From: Paucibacter sp. B2R-40
GTDB lineage: Bacteria > Pseudomonadota > Gammaproteobacteria > Burkholderiales > Burkholderiaceae_C
DNA length: 64,000 bases
Assembly (NCBI RefSeq): GCF_025717555.1
Contig: NZ_JAJIRP010000010.1
Location: 124,001-188,000, forward strand
Direction: 5' to 3'
In this document: positions 41,954 to 50,678 of the stretch, in pieces
Numbering within the stretch: the first letter of the stretch is position 1
Layout: each line of letters opens with the position of its first letter
Made by a program: the position numbers and the translations under genes
Notes under the pieces: model-generated
What the model was told of the DNA's origin: nothing
The model's database searches: none
What the model saw: the letters and a program-made list of their open reading frames with translations, nothing else

Positions 41954-43267
41954 TTAGCGAGCGAAGGACTGCGAAATTGGCGAAGCGGGGGCGTTCTTGC
42001 CCATCAGTTCGGTTTTTCGTACTTCGGTCCAATACATCCAGATCAAGGAGACCCAGACCACCGCATACATCAGCATGAAAGCGCTGGAGCGGATGCCGGT
42101 CAGGTCCATCAAGGCGCCGAACATGATGGGCAGCACAAAGCCGCCAAGGCCACCGGCCAGGCCCACGATGCCGGAGATGGTGCCGATATTGGCGCCGTAG
42201 TCATCGCTGATGTACTTGAAGACGCTGGCCTTGCCGAAAGCCCAGGCGATGCCCAGCGTGAACATCAGGCCGGTGAAAGCATAGACATTGAGGCCGATGT
42301 GGAAGGTCTTGGGGCCATTGACCGTCATCACGGTGAAGTCGGTCTGCGGGTAGGACAAGATAAAGAGGCAAATCCAGCTCACCCACAGCACCCACCAGGT
42401 GACGTTGTGTGCGCCATGCTTGTCCGACATCCAGCCCCCCACCGCACGCAACACACCCCCGGGCAAGGAAAAGCAGGCGGCCAGCAAGGCGGCGACGCGA
42501 ATGTCGAGGCCGTATTCACCGACGTAGTACTGCACCATCCACAGGCTCAAGGCCACATAACCGCCGAACACGATGGAGTAGTACTGGCAGTACTTCAAGA
42601 CCCGTGGGTCCTTCAAGGCCTTCAGCTGCGACACGAAGCTGGCATTGCTGGCGACCAGATGTTTGTCGTCCGAATGGCTGAAGAACCAGAAAAGGATGGC
42701 GGTGCCGAGCAGCACGGCGGCATAGACATGCGGCACCATGGTCCAGCCGAAGGCCACGACCAGGCCAGGGGCGACGAATTTGTTGACCGCCGCGCCGGAG
42801 TTGCCGGCACCGAACACGCCCATCGCAAAACCCTGCCGATTCTTCGGGAACCAGCGCGCTACATAAGGCGTGCCGACCGAGAACGAGCCGCCGGCCAGGC
42901 CGACAAACAGACCGATCACGAGGAAATGCCAGTAAGCGGTGGCATAACTCATCAGCCAGATGGGCAAGACGCAAGCCATCATCAGACAGAAGAAGACGAT
43001 GCGGCCGCCGAACTTGTCGGTCCAGATACCCAGCGGCACACGGATCAGCGAGCCACTCAAGACCGGCATCGCGGTCAGCAGGCCGAACTCGGTCGAATTC
43101 AGGTTCAACGCTTTCTTGATCGGGATGCCGATCACGCCAAACATCATCCAGACCATAAAGCAAACGGTAAAAGCCAGCGTGCTGACGACCAAGACGCTGA
43201 GCGCCTTGCGGCCTTGGCTTGATGCATCGACGCTGGCGCCAACAGGACTTGCGGGGTTCACAGACAT
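41954..43267 (-). CDS. narK1: Nitrate transporter, NarK1-type
   Basis: Major facilitator superfamily nitrate transporter of 437 residues with 12 helices. Family blocks are LVVSTLAFTVCFMVWMMFGVIG, LTAMPVLSGSLIRVPLGIWTDKFGGR, the nitrate signature GLAGGSFSVGTPYVARWFPKNRQGFAMGVFGAGNSGAAVNKF, and a second one near NIGTISGIVGLAGGLGGFVLPI. Type 1 proteins are proton-linked nitrate importers that work at the onset of respiration. It is the first gene of the nar operon; the ATG is preceded by GAGGAGAACCTCC. The 200-base upstream region separates it from narL, transcribed in the same direction, and contains an FNR-like box. Confidence 0.93.
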   Translation of the reverse strand: MSVNPASPVGASVDASSQGRKALSVLVVSTLAFTVCFMVWMMFGVIGIPIKKALNLNSTEFGLLTAMPVLSGSLIRVPLGIWTDKFGGRIVFFCLMMACVLPIWLMSYATAYWHFLVIGLFVGLAGGSFSVGTPYVARWFPKNRQGFAMGVFGAGNSGAAVNKFVAPGLVVAFGWTMVPHVYAAVLLGTAILFWFFSHSDDKHLVASNASFVSQLKALKDPRVLKYCQYYSIVFGGYVALSLWMVQYYVGEYGLDIRVAALLAACFSLPGGVLRAVGGWMSDKHGAHNVTWWVLWVSWICLFILSYPQTDFTVMTVNGPKTFHIGLNVYAFTGLMFTLGIAWAFGKASVFKYISDDYGANIGTISGIVGLAGGLGGFVLPIMFGALMDLTGIRSSAFMLMYAVVWVSLIWMYWTEVRKTELMGKNAPASPISQSFAR

Positions 43268-43409
43268 GGAGGTTCTCCTCTTTTCTATGTCTGTGACTGT
43301 CCCGGATCAGCGTCGCGGCGAACATCCTTCCAAGGGTAGGCGCCAGGCCGCCATAAGGACGATGACACCACGCCGGCCATAGTTCCTTCGAACTAGCCGG
43401 CGCTTAAGT

Positions 43410-43423
43410 TTGCGTTTGATCAA
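43410..43423 (-). promoter_or_regulatory. FNR/ANR-type box upstream of narK1
   Basis: On the coding strand TTGATCAAACGCAA, which matches TTGAT-N4-ATCAA perfectly in the left half and three of five in the right (CGCAA). It is centred about 149 bases upstream of the narK1 start codon. Nitrate respiration operons are normally activated by FNR-type regulators under low oxygen together with NarL. A good -10 element or NarL heptamer pair could not be assigned with confidence. Confidence 0.5.
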
Positions 43424-43450
43424 GGTGCCGGCCTCATGAAGCCCGGCCCG

Positions 43451-43469
43451 CAAAAAGCCAGCCTTGGCT
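43451..43469 (-). terminator. Possible short terminator after narL
   Basis: On the narL strand AGCCA-AGGC-TGGCT is followed by TTTTTG. The five-pair stem overlaps the narL stop region and is weak, so partial read-through into the narK1 promoter region is possible. Confidence 0.4.
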
Positions 43470-44127
43470 AACCCAGGCCCCGCTCGCTCGCCCAGACCGC
43501 CACCTGCACGCGCGAACTCAGGTTCAACTTGCGCAGAATATGCTGGACGTGGATCTTCACCGTCGTCTCGGCAATGCCCAGCGTGCGGGCAATTTCCTTG
43601 TTGCTGGCGCCGCGTGCGATTTCGCGCAACAGCTCTTGCTCGCGCGGCGACAGCAAAGACTCCTCGGCCGCGCTGGCTGCACAAGGGGGCGGCGCAGCCG
43701 CAGTGGACGCCTTGAAGGCACGCACCAGCTTGTGCGTCATCTCGGCGCTGACCACCGACTCTCCGCCGACGGCACGGCGGATCGCTGCCGCCAGGTCTTG
43801 CCCGTCAATGGTCTTGAGCAAATAGCCGGCCGCACCAGCGCGCAAGGCAGCGGCCAGATCTTCTTCGTCCTCGCTGACTGTCAACATGATGAACTGGGTG
43901 TCGGGCGCCACCTCCAACAAGCCGGGCAGCAAATCAACACCGCGCACACCGGGCATATGGTTGTCCAGCAACACGACGGCAGGTTGCAGTTCCTTGACCC
44001 GACGCAAGGCCTCGACGCCGTCTGCCGCCTCCCCCACCACCTCCAGCCCTGGCTCATGGGTCAACAGAGCGGTCAGGCCGCGGCGAAACAGGCTGTGGTC
44101 ATCGACCACCATCACGCGAATAGTCAT
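43468..44127 (-). CDS. narL: Nitrate/nitrite response regulator
   Basis: Two-domain response regulator of 219 residues. The receiver domain has the acidic pocket VVDDHSLFRRG, the phosphoacceptor Asp55 in VVLLDNHMPG, and LLKTIDGQDL with the conserved Lys. The LuxR-type helix-turn-helix reads LSPREQELLREIARGASNKEIARTLGIAETTVKIHVQHILRKL. The start was set at ATG 44127 (MTIRVMVVDDH); the longer frame begins with TTG. It lies 18 bases after narX, its cognate sensor, and upstream of the operon it is expected to control. Confidence 0.93.
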   Translation of the reverse strand: MTIRVMVVDDHSLFRRGLTALLTHEPGLEVVGEAADGVEALRRVKELQPAVVLLDNHMPGVRGVDLLPGLLEVAPDTQFIMLTVSEDEEDLAAALRAGAAGYLLKTIDGQDLAAAIRRAVGGESVVSAEMTHKLVRAFKASTAAAPPPCAASAAEESLLSPREQELLREIARGASNKEIARTLGIAETTVKIHVQHILRKLNLSSRVQVAVWASERGLG

Positions 44128-44145
44128 GGCACGCAAACGGTTAAC

Positions 44146-46086
44146 TTAAACGGACCTAGCGGCAAGTCCGGGATCCGGGGCAACATCGGCCACAAGGCTG
44201 ATGTCGGGCACTGAACTGCGGCCCTGCGGCGGCAGCGTCAGGCTGATCTGCGTGCCCTGCCCCGCCTGACTGCTCACCTGCAAGGTGGCGCCGATGCGCT
44301 GGGCACGCTCGCGCATGATGTGCAGGCCGACATGGGTCTCATCGAAACGCCCGGCAAGCGCGTCGAAGCCGGCGCCATCATCGCGCACCTCAAAACGCCA
44401 CTGCGGCGACTGCGTGACGCGCAACTCCACCGAGCTTGCACCGGCATGTTTGCGCACATTGGAGAGCGCTTCTTGCAACACATGCAAGACCTGCACCTGC
44501 TGGTCAGGCGGCAAGGGCACGCCCTGCCCGGCCATCGTCAGCTGCGTGCTGAGCCCGCTTTGCAGCTCGAATTTAGACAAGGTGCTGCGCAGCGCGTGCG
44601 CAATATCCTCTTGGTCGGGCCGGGTGCGAAAGTGCAAGAGCAACTCGCGCACATCGGCATAACTTTCCTTCACACCGGCATCAATTTCGGCCAAGCTCGC
44701 CTCCACTTCCTGCGAGTGCCCCTCCTTGATCCCACGGCGCAACAGTTGCACCTGGATTTTCAAGAAGGCAAGCGACTGCGCGATCGAGTCGTGCAGCTCC
44801 TGCGCCATCAAATTGCGCTCCTCGCTGACCGCCATCTCGCGCATGCGTGAGGCCAGGCGCAGATTGTCCAGCTGCGTCGCGACCTGGCCCGCCAAGGCGT
44901 CCAGCAAATGGCGCTCTTCTTCAGAGATGAGTCGCTCGCCGTAAAAAAACAGCTCAACCTCGCCGACCGTGCGGTTGGGCGTACGCATCGGAATCGCGAC
45001 CACGGTCTGATAGCCGGCCGCCTCGCAATGCTTGAGCTTGCGCTGGCCCAAGGCCCGAATCGGAATGATGCGCGCGCCGGCCACGGTCTCCAGATGCTCG
45101 CCGCAAGCACAGTCGCCCCTGCGCACGCAGGCTTCGGCCTCGACCATGCTGGCCGGCAGCCGGTGATGCCCCAACATCAACAGGCGTTCGCCGTCCTCGG
45201 CCGCCAAACGCACGGCGGCCGCATCGGCACCTGAGATGCGGCAGATCTTCGCGGCAAACTCTTGTGCCAAGTCCTGGGTGCTGGGCTGGCTTTGCACCGC
45301 CATCAGGGCGACGTCATACAGTGCGGCCAAACGCTCGTTCTGGCGTGCCAGATCCGCCGTCTTCTCGGCCACTTTGTGTTCCAAGCCCCGGTAAGAACCC
45401 TCCAGCGCGTCGGCCATGGCGTTGAAGCCCAAGGCCAGTGAACTGAACTCTTCGACGGTGTTGCTTTCATCGATGCGAAGCGAAAAGTCGCGCGCCGCCA
45501 TCTGCTTCAGGCCATCACGCAAGCGCTGCAAGGGCTGAATGATCCAGACAAAAGTGCCCGACACAAACACCACCGAGGCGGCAGCCACCAGCACCACCAA
45601 GCCGAAACACAGGCCGCCGAGCAAGGCGGTGCGGGTGGCGATGGCATTCTCGATGGCCGAAACAAAGGCATCGACCGTGTTGACAAATTGATCGGCCTGG
45701 CGGCGCAGCTGCGCTCCGTCGCTGGACTCCAGGAGTTGCTGGCGCAGCGGCAACCAAGCCTGTTCAACATCCGCAAAGCGGTCAAGACTGGCCCGGTTGT
45801 CGGGGATGAACAGCGGGCGACTGGGGTCGCCGCGACGCAGGCTCAGGACCATGGAGTCGAAGTCGGCCACGCCTTGCTTCAACTCGACACGCTCGCCGGC
45901 CTGCTGCATCAGTGTCAGCTTGTAGGTCAGCATGCGCATGCGGCCGGCCTCGTTGATGGCGCCCGCGCCGCCCTCCAACTGCCATGACACCCAAAGCGTG
46001 AAGGCGATCGAGGCCAGCGCCACGACCAAAAATGTGGTTTGAATCAGGGCGAGCTTGCCCGCCAATGTTCGATAGAGCTTGCGCAT
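44146..46086 (-). CDS. narX: Nitrate/nitrite sensor histidine kinase
   Basis: A 646-residue sensor kinase. Helix one is LALIQTTFLVVALASIAFTLWVSW. It is followed directly by the P-box that binds nitrate in NarX/NarQ (GGAGAINEAGRMRMLTYKLTLMQQ). The helical periplasmic domain ends at helix two (LGGLCFGLVVLVAAASVVFVSG), then HAMP, a GAF-like central part with the Cys-containing stretch ACVRRGDCACGEHLE, and the HisKA_3 kinase region: MAQELHDSIAQSLAFLKIQVQLLRRG with the phosphorylated His, LHVLQEALSNVRKHA and DDGAGFD. It forms a two-gene unit with narL. The 79 bases upstream carry no element I can identify. Confidence 0.93.
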   Translation of the reverse strand: MRKLYRTLAGKLALIQTTFLVVALASIAFTLWVSWQLEGGAGAINEAGRMRMLTYKLTLMQQAGERVELKQGVADFDSMVLSLRRGDPSRPLFIPDNRASLDRFADVEQAWLPLRQQLLESSDGAQLRRQADQFVNTVDAFVSAIENAIATRTALLGGLCFGLVVLVAAASVVFVSGTFVWIIQPLQRLRDGLKQMAARDFSLRIDESNTVEEFSSLALGFNAMADALEGSYRGLEHKVAEKTADLARQNERLAALYDVALMAVQSQPSTQDLAQEFAAKICRISGADAAAVRLAAEDGERLLMLGHHRLPASMVEAEACVRRGDCACGEHLETVAGARIIPIRALGQRKLKHCEAAGYQTVVAIPMRTPNRTVGEVELFFYGERLISEEERHLLDALAGQVATQLDNLRLASRMREMAVSEERNLMAQELHDSIAQSLAFLKIQVQLLRRGIKEGHSQEVEASLAEIDAGVKESYADVRELLLHFRTRPDQEDIAHALRSTLSKFELQSGLSTQLTMAGQGVPLPPDQQVQVLHVLQEALSNVRKHAGASSVELRVTQSPQWRFEVRDDGAGFDALAGRFDETHVGLHIMRERAQRIGATLQVSSQAGQGTQISLTLPPQGRSSVPDISLVADVAPDPGLAARSV

Positions 46087-46165
46087 GCCGCAGGGTAGGC
46101 CTGCGGCATGGGGCGACTATTGACCTAAGTCAAGCAGCCGCGTTTCGAGAATCTTGCAGCAGCCT

Positions 46166-46354
46166 TTAATTGGATGCGGCGGAAGCGGGGGCTGGCGCGA
46201 CCAAAGCGGCCGAGGCGGCCGAAGCTGACTCTTCGACATGCGGTGCGGCCACGTCGTGCTTTTCTCCGCTCATATCAACGTTTCCGCCGCTCTTCATCAA
46301 GATAAAGATGGCCAGGGCAGCAAAAACGGCAAAGCCGACGAGTAATTTCCACAT
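46166..46354 (-). CDS. Small single-helix membrane protein
   Basis: A 62-residue protein with one strongly hydrophobic helix (WKLLVGFAVFAALAIFILMKSGG) and an acidic, Ala/Pro/Ser-rich C-terminal tail (EKHDVAAPHVEESASAASAA). The start was set at ATG 46354, just before the helix, with GGAACC upstream; the longer frame adds 12 residues. Similar small proteins are common in Burkholderiales but I know no function. It lies between narX and the MFS gene, each apparently transcribed separately. Confidence 0.65.
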   Translation of the reverse strand: MWKLLVGFAVFAALAIFILMKSGGNVDMSGEKHDVAAPHVEESASAASAALVAPAPASAASN

Positions 46355-46449
46355 GATTTGGTTCCAGTTCAAAGAAAAGGTTAGCAGCAACTTTTATTGT
46401 CACCGAGCTTGCTGACTCCAGCCTGAGAGCGCTTTGGCAAAGCCCAATT

Positions 46450-46476
46450 GAAAAAGGGCGACCCTAAGGCCGCCCC
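46450..46476 (-). terminator. Rho-independent terminator of the MFS transporter gene
   Basis: On the minus strand GGGCGGCC-TTAG-GGTCGCCC (eight pairs including one G-U) is followed by TTTTTC. It lies about 40 bases past the stop codon of the MFS gene at 46515. Confidence 0.8.
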
Positions 46477-46514
46477 GTGCAATTCAAGCGTTTGGCTCGC
46501 TGAGGAGCTTGGGC

Positions 46515-48203
46515 TTAGTCGTTAGCGTAAATATCCACATCCTTGGTTTCACGCACAAACAGCAGGCCGATCACCAGCGTCATGGCAGCGACGCCGATTG
46601 GGTACCACAGGCCGTGATAGATGTTGCCGTTTTGCGCCACCATCGCGAAGGTGATGGAAGGCAGCAGTCCACCGAACCAGCCGTTACCGATGTGATAAGG
46701 CAAGCTCATCGAGGTGTAACGGATACGGGTTGGGAACAACTCCACCAGCATCGCGGCGATCGGGCCGTAGACCATGGTCACGTACAAGACCAAGACGAAC
46801 AGGATGGCCACCACCAAAGGCTGGTTGATCTTGGCGGGGTCGGCCTTGGCGGGGTAGCCGGCGGCCTTCATCGCTTCGCTCAATTCCTTCTTGAAGGCGG
46901 CAATACCCTTGGCGCTGGCTTCGTCGAACTTGAAGCCACCTGGCATCACCGTGGCGTTGAGGCCATTGATGACCTTCTCGCCGACCTTGATCACCGCCAC
47001 CGAGCCGGCTGGGCCGGGCAAAGTCTCGTAGCTGGCCGAGGACTGAGCCAAGGCACGCTTGGCAATGTCGCAGCTGCTGGTGAAGTCGACTTCACGAGCA
47101 ATCGGGCTGCCCTGGAAGGAGCAGGTCGATGTATCCACGGTCAGCGTGATCTGGGCGCTCGCTTGTGCCTTGGCCAAGTCAGGGTTGGCCGCATTGGTCA
47201 GCGCCTTGAACAATGGGAAGTAGGTCACGATGGCGAGCAGCAAGCCGGCCATGATGATCGGCTTGCGGCCGATCTTGTCCGACAGGGTGCCGAAGATCAC
47301 GAAGAACGGTGTGCCCAAGAGCAGCGAGATCGCAACCATGATGTTGGCGGCCGACATTTCCACCTTCAACACGCTGGTCAGGAAGAACAACGCATAGAAC
47401 TGGCCCGTGTACCAGACCACACCTTGGCCGGCAACCAGACCGAACAGCGCCAGCATGACAATCTTCAGGTTTTTCCACTGGCCGAAGGACTCGGACAGCG
47501 GTGCCTTGGAAGTCTTGCCTTCGGACTTCATCTTCTGGAAGGCCGGGCTCTCGTTCATCGACAAGCGGATCCAGACGCTGACAGCCAGCAGCAAGATCGA
47601 CACGATGAACGGCACGCGCCAGCCCCACTCACCGAAGGCGGTCTCGCCGATCAGCGTGCGGGTGCCCAGAATCACCATCAAGGACAGGAACAGACCCAGC
47701 GTTGCGGTGGTTTGAATCCAGGACGTGTAGGCACCGCGCTTGTTGGCGGGGGCATGTTCGGCCACATAGGTTGCGGCGCCGCCATACTCACCACCCAAGG
47801 CCAAGCCTTGCAGCATGCGCAGGCCGATCAAGATGACCGGAGCGGCCGCGCCTATGGTCGCGTAATTGGGCAGCACGCCGACGATGAAGGTCGACAAACC
47901 CATGATCAGAATCGTCACCAAGAAGGTGTACTTGCGACCGATCATGTCGCCCAAACGACCGAACACCAAGGCGCCGAAGGGGCGCACGATGAAGCCGGCG
48001 GCAAAGGCCAGCAAGGACGCGATGAACGCCGCTTGCGGGTCCAGGCCCGAGAAGAATTGCTTGGCGATAATTGGCGCCAAAGAACCGTAGAGGTAAAAGT
48101 CGTACCACTCGAACACGGTGCCCAGCGAGGAGGCGAAGATCACTTTCTTCTCTTCACCCGTCATTGGCGTGTTCGTCGTGGAGACTGCTGTTGCAGTTGC
48201 CAT
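46515..48203 (-). CDS. MHS-family MFS transporter with long central loop
   Basis: Proton-linked symporter of the metabolite:H+ symporter (KgtP/ProP/ShiA-like) group, 562 residues. It opens with IFASSLGTVFEWYDFYLYGSLAPIIAKQFF, followed by GRLGDMIGRKYTFLVTI, RMLQGLALGGEYGGAATYVAEHAP and the second-half motif GTLSDKIGRKPIIMAG. Between helices eight and nine is an extra region of about 120 residues containing two Cys (TSTCSFQGS, TSSCDIAKR), predicted to face the periplasm and able to form a disulfide. This longer form occurs in other betaproteobacteria (recalled). The start was set at ATG 48203 with GGAGAC upstream. The substrate is probably a small organic acid or osmolyte. The 194-base region upstream is comparatively AT-rich and probably holds its promoter. 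Confidence 0.88.
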   Translation of the reverse strand: MATATAVSTTNTPMTGEEKKVIFASSLGTVFEWYDFYLYGSLAPIIAKQFFSGLDPQAAFIASLLAFAAGFIVRPFGALVFGRLGDMIGRKYTFLVTILIMGLSTFIVGVLPNYATIGAAAPVILIGLRMLQGLALGGEYGGAATYVAEHAPANKRGAYTSWIQTTATLGLFLSLMVILGTRTLIGETAFGEWGWRVPFIVSILLLAVSVWIRLSMNESPAFQKMKSEGKTSKAPLSESFGQWKNLKIVMLALFGLVAGQGVVWYTGQFYALFFLTSVLKVEMSAANIMVAISLLLGTPFFVIFGTLSDKIGRKPIIMAGLLLAIVTYFPLFKALTNAANPDLAKAQASAQITLTVDTSTCSFQGSPIAREVDFTSSCDIAKRALAQSSASYETLPGPAGSVAVIKVGEKVINGLNATVMPGGFKFDEASAKGIAAFKKELSEAMKAAGYPAKADPAKINQPLVVAILFVLVLYVTMVYGPIAAMLVELFPTRIRYTSMSLPYHIGNGWFGGLLPSITFAMVAQNGNIYHGLWYPIGVAAMTLVIGLLFVRETKDVDIYAND

Positions 48204-48397
48204 GGTGGATGTCTCCAAATATTTGCCTGAGAACCACCGACCGGCAGCTCTTGGCGCAACTATGGAAGCAGCCTCTGACCCCACTCTGACGCCGCGCTGA
48301 ACGCTTGCTTACAAACCCGGTTGCAACCCTTGGCTTTTATTTCTTAATGTGAAATTTATCCAAGATCAAGGGTAAGTCCTGGGTCGCCATTCTTGGA

Positions 48398-49054
48398 TCA
48401 TTTAGCAGCGCTGGCCCGGCGCACACCCGGTCGAGATTTGGCGGCTGCATCCCATGCGCCTTGCTCAAACCAAGGGTCTCCGCGCAGATAAGCCGCTAGC
48501 ATTTCGAGCGAATCCAAACCCCAGAACAGGCGGCCGTCCACTTCAATCGTTGGCACACCGAACACACCCAGCTCCAGCGCTTGTTCGGTGGCGTTGCGCA
48601 AAGTCTCCTTGATCTCCTCGCTGGCCACCTCGCGCACCGGGGCCAGGTCTTGCGTCAGTTGAGCCAGACGCTCCGCCTGATTCGCGTCGGCGCCTTCGCC
48701 GCGCCAGACATGGTGCAGGATCTTTTCGACCTGCAGACGGTTCGGCGTGCCACCGGCCGGCGCGCAGGCCCAAGCCAGGCGCAGCAAGGGCAAGGGGTTG
48801 AACGGGTGCTGTGCCGGCACCTGCAAGGGAATGTTGAACTGATGCGCGGCCCAGGCCACTTGGCGGAAGGTCCATTGCCGCTTGGGCTCGATCTCGGCCG
48901 GGCCTTTCTGGCCCAAGGCGTGCAGCAGTGCCGCAAACAGAATCGGGCGGTACTCGACGCTATAGCTGATGCCGCTCAAGGCTTCGGGCAGGCGCTCGAA
49001 AGCCAGGGCCGCGTAAGGCGAGATTGGGTCGAAGTAAAAACGCAATTGCTTCAT
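48398..49054 (-). CDS. 2-hydroxychromene-2-carboxylate isomerase-like DsbA-family protein
   Basis: A 218-residue thioredoxin-fold protein of the HCCA isomerase/kappa glutathione transferase family. The N-terminus RFYFDPISPYAALAFERLPE has the serine that replaces the DsbA CxxC and would interact with glutathione. Later blocks RPILFAALLHALGQKGPAEI, RLAWACAPAG and GVFGVPTIEVDGRLFWGLDSLEMLAAYL are typical. Known members act in naphthalene degradation or glutathione conjugation; no aromatic catabolic genes are nearby, so the role is open. It is followed by the DUF1289, YbaK and phosphonate genes on the same strand, upstream in transcription order. Confidence 0.87.
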   Translation of the reverse strand: MKQLRFYFDPISPYAALAFERLPEALSGISYSVEYRPILFAALLHALGQKGPAEIEPKRQWTFRQVAWAAHQFNIPLQVPAQHPFNPLPLLRLAWACAPAGGTPNRLQVEKILHHVWRGEGADANQAERLAQLTQDLAPVREVASEEIKETLRNATEQALELGVFGVPTIEVDGRLFWGLDSLEMLAAYLRGDPWFEQGAWDAAAKSRPGVRRASAAK

Positions 49055-49070
49055 GGTGCTGCTAGGCCTT

Positions 49071-49307
49071 TCAGGGCTCGTGGGTTTGTTCAGCGGCAGT
49101 GAAAATGCCGAGGTCGAGCAGGTGCTCGCGGCGCGGCGGCAAGCGGCTCAAAATCTCCAGACGGGCAGCGTCATCGGACTTGGACCAGACGGTGATTTCA
49201 GGAATCGTGCGCGCGCAACCCTCGCACCAGCCGGTCGGCTGATGGATCTTGCAAACATTGCTGCAAGGCGACTTGACCGCCGAGCTAACCAAAGCACTCG
49301 TCGTCAT
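49071..49307 (-). CDS. DUF1289 small cysteine-rich protein
   Basis: A 78-residue protein with the DUF1289 pattern KSPCSNVCKIHQPTGWCEGCARTIPEITVW, four cysteines that probably bind a metal. A helix with RLEILSRLPPRRE follows. The family is widespread in proteobacteria and its function is unknown. The start overlaps the YbaK gene by four bases, and the HCCA isomerase gene begins 16 bases further on, so the three are probably one unit. Confidence 0.85.
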   Translation of the reverse strand: MTTSALVSSAVKSPCSNVCKIHQPTGWCEGCARTIPEITVWSKSDDAARLEILSRLPPRREHLLDLGIFTAAEQTHEP

Positions 49308-49816
49308 GCTTGCACCACATCGATCACCGGCGCGCCGGTCATGGCGGCCAGCTCGGCCGGCGACATCTTGAACACGCCGTTAGGGTGGCCGGCCGCAGCC
49401 CAGATCACCTCAAAACGAAACAGCTCCTGATCGACAAAGAGCAAGGGCTGCGGCGCATCAGCGCTGGGCAAAAAACCCAAGGGCGAAACCCCGCCGATGG
49501 AAAAGCCTGTGCGTGCCTTGACATAGTCCGCATCGGCGCGGCCCAGCGGCCCGGTGTGCGGAGCGAGTTTTTTCTCGTCCACGCGTTTGTCGCCCGAGGT
49601 GATCACCAACACGGCGGCCTCGTCCGATTTGCGCTTGAAGACCACAGACTTGGCGATCTGGCCCAGGCTCACGCCCAGGGCATCGGCCGCTTCTTGCGAG
49701 GTGCGTGCGGCCACCTCCAACCATTGCGGCGCATGGGCATGGCGGGCTCGCGCCAGCGCGGCTTGCACGCGCACAAAGCCGTCCGGGCGCTCGCTGCTAC
49801 TTTGAATATCATTCAT
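49304..49816 (-). CDS. YbaK/EbsC-type aminoacyl-tRNA deacylase
   Basis: A 170-residue protein of the YbaK/ProX editing family, which removes mischarged amino acids (often Cys- or Ala-tRNA-Pro) in trans. Conserved points are the catalytic-pocket lysine in GQIAKSVVFKRKSDEAAVLVITSG, DKRVDEKKLAPHTG, DYVKARTGFSIGGVSPLGF and LLFVDQELFRFEVIWAAAGHPNGVFKMSP. The length and GGVSPLGF loop fit the YbaK-like rather than the long ProX form. It is preceded by the phnX gene with a 34-base gap; whether they share a transcript is unclear. Confidence 0.9.
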   Translation of the reverse strand: MNDIQSSSERPDGFVRVQAALARARHAHAPQWLEVAARTSQEAADALGVSLGQIAKSVVFKRKSDEAAVLVITSGDKRVDEKKLAPHTGPLGRADADYVKARTGFSIGGVSPLGFLPSADAPQPLLFVDQELFRFEVIWAAAGHPNGVFKMSPAELAAMTGAPVIDVVQA

Positions 49817-49850
49817 GTCGGCATTGTCTCAGGCCGGCAAACGCCCCTGT

Positions 49851-50672
49851 TCAGGCGGGTAATTCACCCGCCGCCATGCGACGCTCGATCTCGTCTATCA
49901 GCGGCAGCAGATCGGCCACGCCGTCGATGACAAAATGCGCGCCGCCCTCCAACAGCAATTGGCGCGCCTGCTCAAGCAGCAGCACTTGTTGCGCGGGCGG
50001 TGTGGCCAGCCACTCGGCTTCACTCAGGCCCAAGGAATTGCCCGTCACGGCCAGACCCACCACCCAAGCGCCGACCGCCCTGCCCTCTTGCAAGCCCGGC
50101 ACCGTGTCATCCACCTTGACCACCGCAGCCGGCGGCCAAACGCCCAGATCCGACAGCGTGCGCACCATCATCAAAGGGCCAGGTCTTGCGCTGGCCATAT
50201 CGCCGGCGCAGACTAGGTTGTCGGGCTTGTAGCCCTGCGCCTCGGCCAAGGGGGCGACGACTTCCATGATGGGGCGGTTGTAGCCGGTGGTCGAGCCAAT
50301 TTTCAGACCCCTCGCGCGCAGGCCGGCGACGGTTTCAAGCGCCCCCGGAATCAGCGCTGCATGCTGGGTGACGCTGGCCATATTCATCGGTGTGAAGACC
50401 TCGTAAAGCTCATCACAGTCAGCGTCGGTGAAATCGCGGTCGTGCGCCATACGCCAACGCTGCGCAATTTCTGGCTGATTGCCCAGCGCATGAATGTGAT
50501 CCCACTTGGCCAAGCCCATCGGCACTCTTGCTTCAGCGATGCTGATCACCACGCCGTAGCGGGCAAACAGCTGGACAAAAGCACCCATCGGCGCCTGACT
50601 GCCAAAGTCGATGATGGTGCCGGCCCAATCAAACACTACCGCTTGCAAATGCTGCTTCGTCTTGTCATTCAT
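49851..50672 (-). CDS. phnX: Phosphonoacetaldehyde hydrolase (phosphonatase)
   Basis: HAD-superfamily enzyme that splits phosphonoacetaldehyde into acetaldehyde and phosphate, 273 residues. The nucleophile Asp15 is in VVFDWAGTIIDFGS, and the Schiff-base lysine that distinguishes PhnX from other HAD enzymes is Lys56 in VPMGLAKWDHIHAL. IGSTTGYNRPIME, NLVCAGDMASARPGPLMMVRTLSDLGV and VVKVDDTVPGLQEG complete the fold. It lies six bases after the FAD oxidoreductase gene. Together they would convert 2-aminoethylphosphonate through phosphonoacetaldehyde to usable phosphate, nitrogen and acetaldehyde. Confidence 0.95.
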   Translation of the reverse strand: MNDKTKQHLQAVVFDWAGTIIDFGSQAPMGAFVQLFARYGVVISIAEARVPMGLAKWDHIHALGNQPEIAQRWRMAHDRDFTDADCDELYEVFTPMNMASVTQHAALIPGALETVAGLRARGLKIGSTTGYNRPIMEVVAPLAEAQGYKPDNLVCAGDMASARPGPLMMVRTLSDLGVWPPAAVVKVDDTVPGLQEGRAVGAWVVGLAVTGNSLGLSEAEWLATPPAQQVLLLEQARQLLLEGGAHFVIDGVADLLPLIDEIERRMAAGELPA

Positions 50673-50678
50673 TGCTGA

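Noticed and set aside
46509-48230. A 573-codon open frame on the plus strand
   Set aside because: Antisense to the MFS transporter gene, with low-complexity His/Gln/Asp composition and no ribosome site.
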